From Colletotrichum lupini (taxonomy: Eukaryota > Ascomycota > Sordariomycetes > Glomerellales > Glomerellaceae): DNA of 64,000 nt. Position numbers and translations under genes: made by a program. The DNA lies in contig NC_064679.1 of NCBI RefSeq assembly GCF_023278565.1, forward strand, positions 3,596,001-3,660,000, in the 5' to 3' direction. Under the pieces are notes generated by a model. The model did no database searches and had not been told where the DNA came from. It saw nothing but the letters and a program-made list of their open reading frames with translations. Below, piece after piece: positions 34,322 through 47,038 of this stretch. Position 1 is the stretch's first letter. Each line of letters starts with the position of its first letter.

Positions 34322-36780
34322 GGTTGAAAGGTTTGGGAGCGGTGTGGAAAGAGAGCTCGGCAGCTGTTGATTTCACCGTCCGAATTGCTCGTCGGCTTAG
34401 CCAACTCTTCGTCGACTAGTCGTTTGGGTAACGGACTCGGATATTGCTCAAAGCTGGATAATGACCGGGAATTACGGGCAGATTGTGGTAGGACACCTAC
34501 AGAATTTGTAGAGGCAAGGGACTGTGAGCTCTGGAGATGCTAATAAAGGCGCTGCTGGAGAGACTGTCGAAGATCTCGAGTCATCTGGCAGGGCATATGC
34601 AGTACCTTATATACACTTCTCGACCTGCGCCTTAATTGTTCGTCAACAAAGCATTCGAGGAACAGCATACTAACACGCCCGGGATCTTCACCCAGTAGCT
34701 GCCCACCGCCTTTGGCACCCTGGCCATGTTCGGTAAGCTGTTGAGGACCTGTCTAGGAGTTGCTGTTCATGCGTTGTTCAGTCATCCCCCCTACAGTCGT
34801 GCCCAGGACGTGGCGACGGGAGTCTATCGGACTATCAGATCCAGACCATCCCTTCACCAATCCAGAACGACGCCCATACTCCTGTCTCGAAGGAGGTCTT
34901 AATGAGGCACCAATGATTCCAAAGACAGTCGTAATTGGTGAGAATGGCTACTTTACAATACGACCACCCGGGAAGTAAGTACATGGGTCGTACAGCTCCA
35001 TCGACTGTTGTGAATACTTGGCTAACGGCTGTTACAAAAACATATCTGATGTTACGACTACGTCTTTTTCCTTCAAGTACCAACGGGACGGGAGCACGGG
35101 GAGCCGGACTGGCCTCCGAAGTTGACCGTCCCGTGTCACCCCGAAGCCTTACGTTCATGTCTGCGCTGCAACCTGGGCAGGCCCGGCGTCTCGATCCTCC
35201 CTCCCCTCTCCATCACTGTTTACTATTCTGCTATCATCACTTGTGGCACATGCTACTTTTTTGCTTTTTCTATCAACCCCCTCATCGACTTGCTATGAAG
35301 ACTCTTCTAGTATCTCGAACTAGGCCCCGTTCTGCCCATTCTTGTTCCGTGGTTGCGGATCTGTTTTGAGGAGAACAGCGCCAAAGGAAGAGACCGCGGT
35401 TTGCTCGCTGATAGAGGGACGACAGTCCAAATAAGGCGTTCGTATCCCCACGGTCTGAGAGGTTTAGCGCGATCACTTGCCATGGCGCTGGAACCTCGTC
35501 AAAAGGAAACGGAGGTTGAACCCAGGGAGTTCCCCGTCCGTCCGGGTCGGTGTAGAACTAGAGGGGTGCCCGCCGCTTGGCGTTATTGCTTATTCCAATG
35601 TTACGTGGTGTTTCTGTGCTTTTGGATTTGGACACCCCAGCTTTCATGTTTTCCCCCGGGACCCTTCCATCTTCTCTAACTTACCTCCTCCCCCTTTTCT
35701 CTCAAGGAGTTGTTGAAACCTAGCTTAAGTGGCTTGAACCGGGTTACGTTCCGATATGGTTTGGGGTCTCACGGCCAGCAGCCTCATCGATTCCCAGATC
35801 GTGCATAACTCCCGGGTCAGAACATCCGATCGGGAACGTGAACCATGGATCGGGATAAGAAGCGTTTCCATGTGTGCCACGGCTGGGTGGAGAGGTATGC
35901 ACGAGACGGGTGGTGGTCAAGAAAAGGCCCAAAGCTCCCATCGAGGTACTGCTGGGGCGCATGCCATGCATGCCATATACTTGTGGAAAAAGCCAGCAAG
36001 TATGAGAGGAAATCAACATCTCTTTCCCTTGTGTCTCGTAGCATGGCTCGTTGAGACCCTGCGATCGCGCTTCTAGATCGTTTCGTTACTCCGTATTCCG
36101 ACATGTGGGTTGTCTCCATGCCTGTCGTTTCACCGTTCTGTCTCAACGTTCATTGGCCGTTGGGGAAACCGGGGAGCGAGGAGAGAATCCCACGCCGGTT
36201 GAAGGTCTTGGGATGGTAGTAAGTTGCTGGTAACAAGTCCCCCTTGTCTCTCCCCCCCTCTCTTCTCTCCCCTTTTCTCACCCGTCCTTTCCTCGCGCAC
36301 AAGGTGGAATAAGAAACGGTACAAACCATGACAGAGGGCGGTGGTTGGATGTGGCACAGCCAAAACCTCGGAAGTAGTCACATAGTCTCCAGAGATGATG
36401 GAGGAGCGGCTCAAGGAAGGTCGGGCGAAGAAGTACAGATCGGGCAACCCGATCATGCGGTCTGCTGCATAAGTTTGTCACACCGTGTGCATGCGCCTTC
36501 GTTTGAACACAGATTTCCATGTCATATCAGATCGATTCTTCCAGATACTATAGCTAATCTTGGCTTGAGCGCCACATACCACATGGTTGGTATGCATGTC
36601 TCCTCTTCTCACATCATTCTCCTTACCACCCCTAGTCGCGAACAGGGTCATTGTCTTCCTCTCCCCGCGGCGAGAGGGGTATCTATATGGAGAAGTACAT
36701 TATGCAGCCAGATGACGAAAATGAGACCAACTCTTTTTGTGAGATTCAGAAACAAGACCGAAACAGCCAACAGGATGCCA
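34322..36780. other. 2.5-kb intergenic region, no gene recognised
   Basis: Lies between the putative small gene and the 3' end of the delta-8 desaturase gene. It contains a long polypyrimidine tract at about 36237-36295 and short unconvincing open frames. No domain or splice-consistent coding chain was found. Confidence 0.55.
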
Positions 36781-38650
36781 TTAGTGACCATGGCCGCTCT
36801 GGATGTGATCAGCCGCGACCTTTTGGCATTTTGCCAAGATGGCAGCCTGCCGGGACACCTCGGCCAGCCGACCGATCACGTCCTTGTTACCGTCCACAAA
36901 ACCGTAGAGGGCGTAGGGAATACCCACGTCGTTGCAAAAGTCCTGCACGAGCCGCTGGGTCTTGCGCAGATTGTGGCGTGGGATGCGCGGGTACATGTGG
37001 TGGACGACCTGGAACTGCAGGCCGCCGTGGAAGAAATCAAGCCAGGTCGGGCAGTCGACGTCCATGGTCGTCCGCAGCATCTTTTGCGGGAACGACTCGT
37101 GGGGTCCCAAGTCTGCGGTGCTCATGGCGAAGTGGGAGAGCGTGATCTGGACGTGCAACGGGGCCTGGAACATGTGGCTGATGATCACGAAGACAAAGCG
37201 GTCCCAATTGGTGGGAATGGACTTGTACACGATGCCGTAGCCGAACCAGGCCCAGAAGAAAACCTGGCCAGCCACCTCGAGCCAGCGGTGCCACCAGGCG
37301 ATGCCCTTCTTGGGACCGCGGCCCATGATGAGGTGGTCCCACGAGAGTCTGTACAGGTTGAAGCGGCCAAAGAGCATGATGGGGTAGTAGAGATACGACT
37401 GCGCCTTCATGAACAGCTTGGCCGCAAAATCGTATTCCATCACACGCTCGTAGTAGGTCGACGTCAAGTTACCAAGGAAGCGGTGGGAGATGGCGAAGAA
37501 GGGCAAGTGCTCGATATCAGGGTCATGCTCGGGAGAATTCGTGACGATGTGGTGGACGTTGTGGTTCCGCTTCCACCATCCAATGGACAAACCGCCCATG
37601 AAGTCAGCGATGAAGATGCCAATACACGTGTCAACGTGAAAGTTGTGAGTGATGCCCATATGCCCGGCGTCGTGGGCGGTGAAGACGAGCTGGTGCCAGA
37701 AGCAGCCCAGACAAGCTGCACTTGGGAAGTACCAGCCCCATCGCAGAAACGTCAGCATACCGACGAAGAGAAGCGTATACCGTGATACTTCAATGGCGTA
37801 GGCACGATAGTCGCAGTCATAAAGCCCTTCGGCCTTGATGCGCTTGTCGAGGAGCCTGTACTTTCGCACAATGTCTGACTGCGTCTCGTCATCCAGGGCA
37901 GGGTACTTGTCGAGGTCGAGACGGATCTGTTTCCGCGTCTCCGAGTCGAGGAAAGCAGTGCCGTCCATCTCCTTGTCGTCGTGACCATCGTCGATGACTG
38001 ACGTGGCCGAAGAGCCAGAGGCTGAGTTCGGGCTCGCCACAGCGCCGTTTCTGTGACGGACGTGGTTCTCGGTGGTGTCGAATACGGGCGAGGCTTCTCG
38101 TGAGCTGACGTCGCTGGGAGACGAGGCGCCAAAGAAGCGCAGTGCGTCGTCGTCCTCGGCATGGTCGAACTCGGGACCGCCCTGCTCAATCGTCCTGAAC
38201 TTGCCTCCCTGAATGGGTGGGACAAAGTTCCTCCAGTGGCCCTCGATTCTTCCGATTCGATACCGAGCCATTTGCGCCTTGGCTTCTGGAGAATGCAGTC
38301 TGCCGGGATGCAAGACAATAATAAGCCATTGTGATTTCGGTTACTGTTTCTCTTCCTCTCCATCTTCCCAGCCTGCGACGGGGAAGGATCTGGTGGGAAT
38401 CGGGAGAGGAGCAGGGGTGCGCTTACACGGTGACCTCGTCGGTGGCATCTCGACCGACCATGTGCTGGATAGCCTTGTCGCCGCCCGGGTGGTATGCTAG
38501 CCACCCGTCCAACTTGACGACGAAATCGTCAACTATTGTGACAACTCTGCCCTGTGCGATCAAATCTTCAATCTGGCGGCGCGACATGAGCGGGTACTCC
38601 CTCGTCCTCTTTGGCTTCCCACCCGAAGCTGTCCCCACGGAGGTAGCCAT
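36781..38650 (-). CDS. delta-8 sphingolipid desaturase with N-terminal cytochrome b5 domain
   Basis: Two exons, 38650-38427 and 38299-36781, phase 2, give 580 residues. Residues about 20-75 form a cytochrome b5-like haem domain with HPGG at 54-57. A Ser/Asp-rich linker of about 100 residues follows. The membrane-bound desaturase domain carries the three histidine boxes: HDAGH at 284-288, HNVHH at 321-325 and QVVHH at 505-509, the Q-for-H first position typical of front-end desaturases. Hydrophobic stretches alternate between them. In fungi this architecture matches the enzyme that adds the delta-8 double bond to the sphingoid base of glucosylceramide in the ER. A front-end acyl desaturase is the alternative. 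I favour the sphingolipid enzyme because of the overall match and size. Start: ATGGCTACC at 38650, the first ATG of the frame. Confidence 0.9.
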
Positions 38651-40308
38651 TGCGCTTGCGCTCGCGGCTCCGGCACGACCGTCTTGTGACGTTGCAATTG
38701 GGTTTTGACTGTCGGATGTGCAAGGCGGCAAAGCTCAGAAAGGAGCTTGGGACGAGGAATGGCTGGAGCAGGTGCTGAAATATCAATGGAACGAACGAAC
38801 GAACGAACGAATTTGAGTTCTTGTGAAAGAAAGGCAGCTTCCGGGAATAAAAGAATGGGAGAAGTTAGAGGTGGTGCATTGGAGGGGTGGTTGGAGGCAA
38901 GGGAAAAACACCTAATCGGAACGTGGTAAGGGATGCTGCAGCTTTGGTTCGCCGAAGCTCACCGCATCTTCCATGTTGATCCGGCCGTTCAAGGTACTTT
39001 GGAGCGTACATCAAGGTATGGACGGTACCTTATGTCCAGTAACTAGGCACGTTCCTAAAGGTAGCTGTCAATGAGGCCAAGAGTGGTCCCCGTTGCTCTC
39101 AGAAAAAGTGAAATCCTAATTAAGGTACCTCAGCTATTGAAAGTTTGAGATGCTTCCAGTGTGTCAAGAGTGTTTTCCTACGCGGTACAGACAACGTATA
39201 CCGGCACTTGAGTTCGAGTGTAAGTGGGAGAGACAGGGAGCGAGGTTGACACCTTGGAGGGGCTCTGCGCGGCCTCTGCGCCGGGATCCGCGGCGAAAAC
39301 CCATCCCGCTCTGTAATACCTCTACTATCTTAGGCCTAGGGCGCTGCGCATCCATGCTTGCCCTTGAATAGGTGTCTACCTACTTTACGGAGTACCGTGC
39401 CGTAGCTACCCAGCTAGCCAGGTACCGCCTCATCTCAGCCAAATAACGAATCGGGTGATCGGGGGCCGCTCGAGTCCGCTGACCGTTGCAAATATACAGC
39501 CACAGTCACTTTCCTCCCAAGACAAATCGTTCGAGAAACATCACTGATCAGTCCCACCATAGCGTGTTTCCAGTTGTCTCAGCTCACATCTGCCTGCGAG
39601 TGCGCTTTCATTAGGTACCCCATTCCTCACTCGAGAGTAGATACACGTGTACAGATGATCATTTGAACTTAGGTTAACTGGGTAAATCCAGCAAACAATT
39701 TTCACTCCTTTTTTTTTTCTTTTCCTGAGCTGCCCTCACTTATTCCCGTCGCGATCACATGTATACCTTTTCTCGTCTTCTTTCCCCGGGGTCACTCCTA
39801 TCGAAAGACCACATCGAACAGGCTTCATCAGGTACTGTCAGACGTGTGGGTCCGGACGGCCCGGTTGGCCAGTGCTTGAGCCACGGAGGACCATCGGATT
39901 AGACAATGACAGTTCTACCTACTTACCTTGCCTGACCTAAAGCTACGAGTTTCACTTGTAGCCTCGCAGAGGTCCGTCCCGTTAGAATGAATTTGGGAAC
40001 CATAAAGATGCTGCGCCGGTCTCTTCACAACCCAGACTGCGTCAGCCTAGTGGACTTTAGTAGATCATGAGACAAGAATCTCTGAAGACATAAAAATGCA
40101 CGCATGGCCTAGGCCACGAAGGAAGATGCAGTTGAACAGACGTTCATTCCCAAAAAAAAGAACTTGGTTTGTAATACATGTTACACGAAAGTTTTGATAC
40201 CCGTCATTTCAACCTAAAAAATCATACGTATCCGCCTCGTCCTTGGCTTGCCCGCAGCCTAGCAGAAACAAACGACCATCTCACTTCCTCCTCTAGCAGC
40301 CCTTCTAC
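38651..40308. other. intergenic region between the desaturase and GH17 genes
   Basis: The left part is the desaturase 5' flank with a GAAC microsatellite (38789-38811). TACCTTATG and AGGTACC words lie at 39025-39130, a TACGGAGTACCG word at 39384-39395, and a poly-T tract at about 39707-39724. No gene is supported. Confidence 0.6.
38789..38811. repeat. (GAAC)n microsatellite in the desaturase 5' flank
   Basis: Almost six uninterrupted copies of GAAC, about 140-160 bp upstream of the desaturase start codon, probably within its 5' UTR or core promoter. Confidence 0.9.
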
Positions 40309-41621
40309 TTATTTTCCAGATGCCGAGTACAGAGCTCCAATGCCCCAGTACTGCTCCGCATTGAAGGTCGCTGCCTCGGCGTGCTTCCAGAGGTCGTTGA
40401 AAGCAGAGAAGAGAATCACATCATTCGGATGGCTTGCGTATGCATTCTTGATTGAGTCGACGGCCAACTTTTGCTCAGAAAGACCTGGCACAGCGGCACC
40501 GTTGGAATTTCCCTTCCATGGCCAGCCCGTCTCCGTGCAGACGATACGCTTGCTTCGGTCAGTGAGCTTGGCCTGGACCTGCGCAACCGTGTTGGTGATG
40601 AACGAGCCAGCGTCCTTCGCTGCCGTGTTGCTGTCGAAGAAGGGGTGAATGTTCATCGCGCAGTAGTCGGAAGCATCACAAAGTGAAGGGTTGGCAAGAA
40701 CCGCCACAAAGGTATCAACAGTTACGACAGGGCCGGTGTAACCTTTGGCGCGGAGGAGCTGGCGTGTCTCCCCGACAGCTGTTACGATTTGCTGCGCTGT
40801 GGCCTTGCCATTGTTGACCAATTCATTGCCGACACTGACAGTATCGATCAGAGACCAGTCGCCGTTGGCTGCCGTACTAATGGCTGCGACCTGTTCAGAG
40901 ATTGAGCTGATGTCAAAAATGCCCAAGAAGAGCTTGAGACCGGCCTTCTTAGCCGCGGGAAGGGCGTTCGCGATCTGATTGCAGTCGGTACCGTAGGTGC
41001 GCACTACCGAGTACTTTCCCTTGAGCTCTGTGAAGTCGGCGTCGATCTCAGCGGCTGTCTTGCACAGTCCCGCTGCTGTGTAAGGGGCATATGCAATTCC
41101 GTTCAGGGTCGAGTTTGAAGTGAGAGTGGAGTTCGAAGTGAGGGAGGGTGTTGGCGTAGAGGATGATGTTGAAGAAACGGAGAGTGAAGCGGTCGTCGAG
41201 GCGACCAACGGAGAAGAAGAGCCTAGGAGGTCACTAGTAAGGTCTCGTGACGAGGTAACGCGAGTGGCTAGTTCCTCAGATCGGGATTTGAGATCTACAG
41301 GCTTCGAGGGGCGTTGGGCTGATTGCGATGGCGGCACGAAGCGGACCGTTTCGACGGTCGTTTCCAAAGGAGTACCCTCTTCGTCGACGTAGACAACTAC
41401 TTGAGGGGCCTCGGTCGCCTCGTTGAGTGAAGAATCAGTCACGAGGATCTTCTCAGGCCCAACAATTGCTCCTTTGACATCTCTAGTGCCTACACAATTG
41501 TGTCAGATATGCTCTTGAACTCCATGGCAACGAACAAGTCCGGCTCACCTTTGGGATGAGCAGCCGAGAGCCCAAACAAGGCAGCGAGCGCCAGTGTTGA
41601 CGAGATACCGGTAGACTTCAT
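40309..41621 (-). CDS. secreted GH17 beta-1,3-glucanase/transglucosidase (Scw11-like)
   Basis: Two exons, 41621-41549 and 41489-40309, phase 1, give 417 residues. Exon 1 encodes a signal peptide (MKSTGISSTLALAALFGLSAAHP). About 125 residues of Ser/Thr-rich, probably O-glycosylated spacer follow. The GH17 barrel starts at about residue 153 with NGIAYAPYTAAGLCKT. The acid/base Glu lies in SVGNE (about 247) and the nucleophile Glu in CTETGWPW (about 344). No GPI-anchor-like hydrophobic tail is present, so the protein is probably secreted or wall-bound. GH17 proteins of the Scw4/10/11 and Bgl2 groups hydrolyse or rearrange beta-1,3-glucan during wall remodelling and cell separation. The spacer favours the Scw11 type. 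Confidence 0.9.
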
Positions 41622-43905
41622 GTCCGATTTGCGACTTTTATAGCGTAGTGACGCGTGGTGATTGGGCCCGATTCAGGCAAAGTAAAAATACCAGAGAATA
41701 TGGTGGTGTAGACGCCCGTGGTTCTAGGCTTCGGTTGAAGTTGGATTTCGCTGGAACAGGATTGTTCAAAGTCAGGCTATGTAGCGATAGAATCGTGAGT
41801 TAAACAGGTTTGGAATCAGGATTGAACGAGAGAGAAGAATGGTAGGGTCAGAAAATGAGTGACTACAACGAAAGCAACAACATCAGCAGGAAAGGAACGA
41901 ATCGCTGTCGATACAGCTTTGCACTACACGAAGCCAACGGCGACGAGCAATAGTATAGGACGAGGGAAAGAAGACGAGAGGATGGAAAAGACGAGAAACA
42001 CCAAAAGAGGCAGAGATGGCGGGCATGGTGTATTCAAGTAGCGTCAGTCCTCCACCCCACGGGGGCGTCCTTGGTACCTGGCTGTGACTTCTCGCGGCCC
42101 AATCATGCAACAAAGTTGCTCGGCAGGGGCTTGATGTCTTGTTCCAAGAACTGCAGGAACGGGATAAAATGAGGTACGGGAGACAATTGAATTAGGAGAT
42201 GAGACGGGAAGGGAGTAACGAGCGGAGGGAGAGACAGCGCAGCCAGAGGCAGGAATGTTGGTTCCCACTTGTAACAAGCAACACATTGCACTTGTGGAAA
42301 GAGCCAACACTTATCCTAGGGGGCCGAGGAACCTCTCCCGAGGAATTTAAAATCACCAAGGAATTGATGTAGACTTCTTAACTCACTTCCGAAAATGGGT
42401 TTCGTAGCTTAAGTTGTTATTGTTGTTGTTGTTGATTTGTAGAGTGTTGGTCACACTTTGTTCTCAGTATCTGGAGATAAAGATGAACAAATGTCGAGCC
42501 GTTGGTGTGAATGAGTTTCTGGTCCTCAATGTCGTCTTCTGAGTTCGACCAGTGTAGGTTCGATTGCTCCGAGTAAGTACAGCCAAGGAACGCGATGCTT
42601 GAAGGGCCTTAATCTTGTAATGTAGGTCAGCATTTGACGTGGAATTTCTACCTGTGATCGACACATGCTTTATGAGGCAAGCGCCAACTTACAGTAGATC
42701 AATGTATGGGAAGCGTTGCACTTGTATGCTAGGTAGGATTGGGTTCTGCAACTGAAGGAATGTTGTTTCTACTCAAGAAGCATAAGGAAAGTGAAGGGAG
42801 GCAATAGAGATGGTCGTCTCAGACGGTTCAATGAATGTGCGAGGATCTCGAGAGCTCATGAGATGAAAAAGGAACGACATCGAGGCATCTTATAGAGGTC
42901 ACCGTATGATCAAAATACTCTATAACCTGGACCCAGCTCCACACACATGGTTTAGAGCCTCCTGCATTCTACCTCTTCAAGCCTCCGAGGAGGAAGACGA
43001 CACAACCTGCCTGAGGTAGGTACTGTCAAGGCTTCTCGCTTGAAACCCTCATCGGCGCCGTGTAGGTAATCAAAGGCGGTGCCCGGTCTTCAAGAGGCGG
43101 CCGGTCTTTGAACGCCAATTTCATACAGGTACCCGATCCAAGTGCCTAGTAGCGCAATGGATTTACGAATTTGTACCTAGTCAAAAAGACCTTGACGCGT
43201 GTTCGAAGAAGACTCGTCACTCCCCCGACTTCTGGGGCTTAGTCTTGAAAAACCCTTAAAAGCCATCGGAAGAGGGCAAAACGCGGATGGTAGAGCATGT
43301 CTAAGAGATGTATCGCTGGTCTAGAACACTTGCAGGACCCGAAGCTGCGGTTTGGCCGGATGAAGAAGGGGAAAGAGAGGAAACTTTCCGAAAGGTCTGG
43401 ACCTACGGAGTCCGTCGACAAAGGTGGAGGGCGGCATAATGCCGAGTTGTTGGGGCCAGTTGACCGTCCGCCCGATGCCGGATCCGGAGCCGAGCTGACA
43501 GCGGGAAGTGGGTGGTGGCTGGCAGTACGGCCTTTGTGTTTGCTGCCATCACTCATGTCCCCTTTGGCAAATTTTCTCCAGTCTTTGTCTAGCGTTCCGA
43601 GCTCTCTCTTGCATAGCTCCGCACCCCGATTATTTCAAATTCCTGTGCGACAGGAGACGTCCGAGATGTAAATATTTGACTGCTGTTCCAGCCTCTGTGA
43701 TTAATTAGTATGTATATGTGTGTCATTACAAGTGAGCCCGCGAACTCTCTAGGGTATCCGAGTCCCCAGCCGCCGTGATCTCGATTCCGGCATTATCTAT
43801 GTTCGACACAAGTCCCAGTACGCATGTGAAAACGACACCCGCATAAAGTCATCCACTCTAGTGCATGCCGTAAAGTCATTCCAAGCAGAGTATGAGTCAA
43901 GTGCG
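41622..43905. other. intergenic region upstream of the GH17 gene and downstream of LCB1
   Basis: Long GH17 5' flank with a (GTT)n microsatellite at 42412-42436 and several open frames of 60-125 codons that lack coding character. TACGAAT- and AGGTAGG-type words are scattered around 42730-43135. No gene is recognised. Confidence 0.55.
42412..42436. repeat. (GTT)n microsatellite
   Basis: Interrupted run of GTT/ATT units within the GH17 upstream region. Confidence 0.85.
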
Positions 43906-45735
43906 CTATGATGACTTGGAGCTCGACTTCCGGGTCATGACCTTTGTGATAGCGTGTCGGATCGTGACACCTGCTTTCTCAATGTCCTTCCTGGGCAAGC
44001 CGGTGGTCAAGCAAACCTTGAGCGCTGGCTGGATCTGCCAGCTGTCATCCTTCGGGTTCAGGTCGTTGGCAATGGGCATGCTCTTGAGGCGCGTAATGAG
44101 AACCCCGTTTGCAAGGGCCTTGATGGGCAAACCACGGTTAGCACCGTCTTCTTCTGGAATCTCATATGTCAATAGCTTGCTTACCTCATCAACACAGTCT
44201 TGTAGTAGCCTTTCTTGGTCCTCTCGTGTAAGCTTGCGCGCAGCGACGACCTCGGCCTTAAGCACCAGCAGCATGATGGGATTCTCGGGCGAGCTGGTGC
44301 AGACGACCCAGTCACTGCGAGGATCCAGCTGTGCCCTCATGGCCTTGGTGTTCTCACGGCACTGCGTAAGGATGTCCGGGTTAGATTGCAAAACGCTGAG
44401 AGTCTCGCTGGCGGTGACCGCAAGCATGGCTGGCAAAGCAGCTGAGAAGGTGTAAGAAGCTGCCGTGAGACGTTGGTGCTCAACAACATCCTTGGCACCG
44501 GCGCAGAAGCCGCCTCCAGCGCAGAGAGGGCCGGCGAGAGAGCCGGCAATCATGTCTACCTGGGAGGGGTCGACGTTTTGCGCTTCCGTAAGGCCCCGGC
44601 CAGTTCGGCCGAGGACGCCAAAAGACCAAGTCTCATCGAGGATGATGCGGAATTTGTACTTGTGCTTCAGTTCAACCTGCATGCCTTGTCAGCCAATAAT
44701 GGTCTCTTTTCTGTGGTGGCGAAAGTAGCGCTCAAGACGAATCACTCACGAGTCTGGGCAGGTCCGCGCTGTCTCCCGTGATCTCAAATAGGCCTTCAGA
44801 GACAATGAATCTTCTCGTCAACTTCTTGCCCTTCTGGTCCTTAACCACTTTCCGGATGACACGTTCAAGGTCGTCCATATCACCATGGTTGTACCACTTG
44901 ATGGTGCTTCGGGACGCCTCCATACCCTTGCGAATGGAGTAGTTGACAGCGCGGTCAGCGACAATGATATCTCCGCGCTTGCAGAAGGCGGGGATGACAC
45001 TCGAGATAGTAGAAAAGGCTTGGGCATAAACAATGCAGGCTTCAGTACCAAGATAGGCGGCGATGTCTGCTTCGGTCTTCATGTGCACGTCCTGAGTGCC
45101 GTAGAATTGGGGAGGACCGCATGGGCCCACGCCGTAGGTGCGTAGCGTCTGGATGGCCTTGTCCTTGATCTGTTCGTTGGCATTGAAGTTATAGAAGTTG
45201 TATGAAGCGAGGTTCGTGACGGTGCGTCCGTTTGCGAGCTTGGTCTTGGGGCCGGTCGGTCTGGAAGATGTCAGCCAAGAGGTTCCCTGGCAAAGGATCA
45301 TCAACAGGAAAGGGGAGGTCGGTCGTACCCAACAATCACAGGCAACCTCTCGGCCTCGATCTCCTCAAGAGCTGTTTGAGGAGCCACAAGCGGCTCCGGG
45401 GTCCAGTCTTCTACCAACTCGTCGATTTCCTAGCCACCAGTGTCAGTAAAAGGCTCGGAGTATCAGAGCCAAGGGGCCGGGATAGGATGTCGAATTCAAC
45501 GCACATCATCGCGGAGTTTGATGAAATTCTGCTTCTGGGTTGAATAGGAGGGCGACAAGAGATAGCGGACGAAGAATATGAAGAGAACTAGCTCGATGCC
45601 GGAGCGAATGGGATCGTTCTGGTAGCTCGATTGGATGTAGCGAATTAGAACGGCTGATCCAGGGACTTTTTGAAAGGCCTCGGAGGCCTCGTGCAGCCAG
45701 GCGATCAGCTTCGTTTGGGCCTCGCCAGCGTCCAT
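43906..45735 (-). CDS. LCB1: serine palmitoyltransferase subunit 1
   Basis: Four exons: 45735-45505, 45429-45329, 45260-44750 and 44676-43906. They give 537 residues with phases 0, 2, 0. LCB1 pairs with LCB2 in the ER to condense serine with palmitoyl-CoA, the first step of sphingolipid synthesis. A membrane segment lies at about residues 45-62 (GIELVLFIFFVRYLL). The alpha-oxoamine synthase fold follows, with YNFYNFNANEQIKDKA, YGVGPCGPPQFYGT, YAQAFSTISSVIPAFCKRGD and LDETWSFGVLGRTGRGLTEA blocks. As in all LCB1 proteins, the PLP-binding lysine loop is absent, because LCB2 supplies catalysis. The cysteine in GPCGPP corresponds to the residue region altered in human SPTLC1 neuropathy. It is intact here. 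Confidence 0.96.
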
Positions 45736-47038
45736 GATGGCTTTGACGAGATGGCAGAGGTGAGATAATGTAGTTCGATCGCACGAGTTGACTGAAAGAG
45801 ACGAAGGAATGCGGGAGGCGGGTCGACAACTTGATGTGTTGTAGAATGGTTCAAGTTGTGAGTAGTCGCGGCCGAAGAATCCGGACGTGGTACCTTTGCG
45901 AAGGAAATGAGGATGACGGGATGGTGCGTTGGACCGTCAGCCAATCCTGGTGCGATGGGTGCTTTGCGTCTGCTAAGGTACTTTGATGTATGGAGCCCTG
46001 AAGTGATAGGTACGGAACCTCGGTGCTACAGTCAAAGGAGCGCAAGACACACAATGATGTAGACTTTCCTTTCGGGACGCTCGTGTAGAATATCTGAAGT
46101 AGCAACGGGTTGGCAAGGTGCCTAGGTTGGTAAGGGAATCCGAGGCAAGAAATCGACAAATCGACCAAGTCACAAGTGCGCTCAGGTCTTGAAAATGCGC
46201 CAAAGTGACAGCACCTCCGACGCGGTTTTTTTTCCCCGAGCGCGCCCCCTGGCGGTCGATCCTTTCATGTCCTTTCAACAAACTTCTGATTGGCCCACAA
46301 GGTTCTCTGCCCCTGAGTTCCTGGACAGCCCTGCGTCTTCGCATAATCCATCTATACCCCTTAAGGATGCAATGCTCATTATTGCATTTCCACGCATAAT
46401 ACACTTGTGGTCAGGATACGGATACCTCACTTATTGCCATTCACCTTACCTAGTTCTCCGAGGGCAAATACGGTCCTTCTTCTCACTCCTAAAACTGACT
46501 CTAATAATGGGAGGCATGACTCGTATCTTTCGCAACTCCCTCTCTCTCAGCCCACCTAAGCGAAGGGACTGGTCAGTCAGTCTGGTCTCCTGCAGATATG
46601 CACAGAGCAGGCGCCTTCAATTCGGCACCTGAACCCAACACAGGTAGCTACGTACATCCCGCGTCGCGGACGACGAATCGCAGTGGGTCACATCAAATGC
46701 TGGCAAGTTACGACTTAGTAGGTAGGGCTTGTAAGTGAACAAAATGGGACTTGATTATACACCCGTCTAAGGTAGTCTCACTCTTGGCCTTTGGTGATAT
46801 ACGTAGTCTGCAGGCCTTCACAGCCGTGATTCCATGCCAGCCATGTTTTCCTGCCCGTACAAAAAGAGAAATGAATAGGTAGCAGTCGGAAAGACACAAT
46901 ACACGCCTGATAATGGACATTAAAAACCTGCCGCCGAAGTCTAGGTTGTTCGTCCTTCCTCGGAACGTCCCTAAACCGCTTGTGGAACGACGACTCTCTC
47001 TACCACCCCCAAATGCGTCTATGATACAGCTCGTACAA
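45736..47038. other. intergenic region between LCB1 and FKS1
   Basis: LCB1 promoter side on the left and FKS1 3' flank on the right. Short open frames on both strands (up to 147 codons) have no family resemblance. A TACCTAG word lies near 46447. No gene is supported. Confidence 0.6.

Noticed and set aside
35477..35716. 79- to 108-codon frames with hydrophobic stretches near 35353-35716
   Set aside because: No start context, no splice partner and no homology. Hydrophobicity comes from pyrimidine-rich DNA.
36328..37785. 485-codon open frame on the plus strand
   Set aside because: It is antisense to the desaturase coding exon, whose histidine boxes and domain order are unmistakable. The antisense product has the skewed composition of a complementary shadow.
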